Below are positions 30,966 to 32,125 of a stretch of 32,125 nucleotides of DNA, in pieces. The translations under genes and the position numbers were made by a program. Positions within the stretch are counted from its first letter, which is position 1; each line of letters opens with the position of its first letter. Below the pieces are notes generated by a model. That model saw only the letters and a list, made by a program, of their open reading frames with translations. It did not search any database and was not told the DNA's origin. This DNA comes from CAYMLL01 sp964390645. GTDB taxonomy: Bacteria; Planctomycetota; UBA8108. Location of the stretch: NCBI GenBank assembly GCA_964390645.1, contig CAYMLL010000047.1:1-32125 (forward strand), written 5' to 3'.

Positions 30966-32125
30966 ATGAATTCCGGATTCCAGATCTGTTACGACTCCTC
31001 GGACTCCCCCGGCGTGCGATCGGCCGTCACGCGACCGCCCGGCCACGGGCGGATTCGCCGCTTCGTGAGCCTGATGGGCGCGCTCCTGCTTCTTGTCCCG
31101 GCCGCGCCCGCGGGTGAGGTGGGCAATCGCAGAATTCTCGCCATTCGCGTGCAATTCCCCGACGGACCGTCGGCTCCCTCTCTCTCCACGGTTCGGGCCA
31201 GGCAGAACGGTGCGGCGAACTTCTTCGACCGATTCTCGTACGGGAGGCTCAACCTCATCCCCACGGTCACCACCGAGGCGTTCACCATGCCGAGAAGGTC
31301 GACATTCTATGCAAACAACGGCGGCGCCCTGGCCTCCGATGCGGAGAGAATGGCGAGTAATGCCGGCTACAACGAGGGTGCTTACCACAAGATCGGCATC
31401 TACTATCTCTCGATCGGATTGACGTCTCATGCCACCGTGGGCGGGAGGAGATTCTGGATCCAGGGCGCGAACGGAGGCGCGACGCTCCACGAGATGGGGC
31501 ATACGTTCGGGTGGGGGCATGCGAGACGCTGGGTGTCCGACAATCCGGACAGGCCACTCTCTGGCGGCGGCGCGGTCAGTACCGCGGACTACCACTTCAT
31601 GAGCGGCGGCGGCTATGATCCGACGCCGTACGAGAAATGGCAGCGCGACTGGATCGAGAGACGAGGGAATGTCACCTCCGATGGAGAGTACCGTTTCCGT
31701 CTCTATACCTTCGACCAGAGAGACACCGATCCGAGCCTCGCGCGGCGAACCATCACGGTGTCGCGCCGAGGGTTCGACCAGACGCTGTGGCTCGGCTATC
31801 GCTCCCGGTTGCTGAATAACGTCAGCCGGAGCGGGCGGAACACGGATCTCCGGCAGGGCCTCGTGGTCTACTGGAAGCGCAGCGCGGGCAGTCAGGCCGT
31901 CATGGTGGACATCCATGCCGGCGGCGGGCAGGACAACCATTCCATCCGGCCCGGCGAGACGTTCTCTGATACGGCGGGCAGAGTCCATCTCACCAACCTC
32001 GGGCGCGGCGGCTCCACGCCCGACGAGTACCTGGACGTCCAGGTCAATCGAGGGGGTTTTTCCGGCAACCGGCCGCCCCCGCCCACGAGGGATGCGCCTG
32101 ACACCGTTACCGTGAGGACGCCGTT
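30966..32125 (+). CDS. Secreted metzincin metalloprotease, gametolysin-like (C-terminus off window)
   Basis: The frame is open from ATG 30966 to the window end (386 codons, incomplete). A hydrophobic signal follows an Arg-rich stretch (GRIRRFVSLMGALLLLVPAA), and cleavage near PAAPAG is likely. GTG 31014 or GTG 31065 are other possible starts; none has a clear ribosome-binding site. The zinc motif is HEMGHTFGWGH (His175, Glu176, His179, His185 from ATG 30966), the full metzincin HExxHxxGxxH. FMSGGGYDP further on is a fitting Met-turn. NRRILAIRVQFPDG and FFDRFSYGRLNL resemble peptidase M11/M6-like secreted proteases. All catalytic residues are present. The C-terminal part (GGGQDNHSIRPGETFSD, STPDEYLDVQV) looks like a beta domain. 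Confidence 0.82.
   Translation, partial: MNSGFQICYDSSDSPGVRSAVTRPPGHGRIRRFVSLMGALLLLVPAAPAGEVGNRRILAIRVQFPDGPSAPSLSTVRARQNGAANFFDRFSYGRLNLIPTVTTEAFTMPRRSTFYANNGGALASDAERMASNAGYNEGAYHKIGIYYLSIGLTSHATVGGRRFWIQGANGGATLHEMGHTFGWGHARRWVSDNPDRPLSGGGAVSTADYHFMSGGGYDPTPYEKWQRDWIERRGNVTSDGEYRFRLYTFDQRDTDPSLARRTITVSRRGFDQTLWLGYRSRLLNNVSRSGRNTDLRQGLVVYWKRSAGSQAVMVDIHAGGGQDNHSIRPGETFSDTAGRVHLTNLGRGGSTPDEYLDVQVNRGGFSGNRPPPPTRDAPDTVTVRTP

Noticed and set aside
30822..31988. Long minus-strand frame over the metalloprotease
   Set aside because: It is antisense to a frame with a full metzincin motif and signal peptide, and is itself without recognisable features.

Overview
The window is GC-rich bacterial DNA, most likely from an uncultured planctomycete (Planctomycetota). 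The basis is indirect: very large secreted proteins ending in a tandem dockerin/EF-hand-like domain (RGD-x-N-x-DG, LFLGG, PFPDCG), a caspase-fold/formylglycine-generating-enzyme (FGE) fusion, an FGE/beta-helix/esterase fusion, a Tat-exported Gfo/Idh/MocA oxidoreductase and a secreted PQQ-propeller lipoprotein. No ribosomal, tRNA, replication or core metabolic gene is visible, so this is an accessory, mostly extracellular-protein region with much mobile-element debris.

Layout. 1-5.1 kb: a partial beta-propeller lipoprotein (minus) diverges from a secreted EF-hand esterase; a dockerin-like relic and a pseudo-caspase/FGE fusion follow, then a short secreted protein that looks cut short. 5.2-13.6 kb: two giant minus-strand secreted proteins, a LamG/HYR/dockerin-like adhesin of 1485 aa and an FGE/beta-helix/discoidin/esterase fusion of 1230 aa. 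14.0-15.2 kb: an IS1-like element with a degraded zinc ribbon. 15.2-18.8 kb: a 72-aa secreted protein, a HEYTH zinc-peptidase-like protein and a four-repeat carbohydrate-binding-like protein with a dockerin-like end. 18.8-21.6 kb: a repeat-rich gap, then a gene of visibly different base composition whose 3' end runs into an IS fragment. 22.0-25.1 kb: a 1044-aa secreted protein, again dockerin-like. 25.2-26.9 kb: a second fragment of the same IS type abuts a truncated membrane-anchored gene, next to a smaller dockerin-like protein. 27.5-28.8 kb: a Tat-exported oxidoreductase. 29.1-30.8 kb: a decayed IS5-like element beside a frameshifted gene. 31-32.1 kb: a partial metzincin metalloprotease.

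How it fits together. Four proteins and one relic share the same C-terminal double calcium-loop domain on unrelated carbohydrate-binding or beta-sandwich bodies. This fits a common export, anchoring or assembly tag for a polysaccharide-related surface proteome, but that role is inference. No compact new defence or biosynthetic system is evident. The most unusual items are the pseudo-caspase/FGE fusion, the shared C-terminal domain family, the four-domain esterase fusion, and a dispersed repeat whose termini keep identical internal spacing at four sites.
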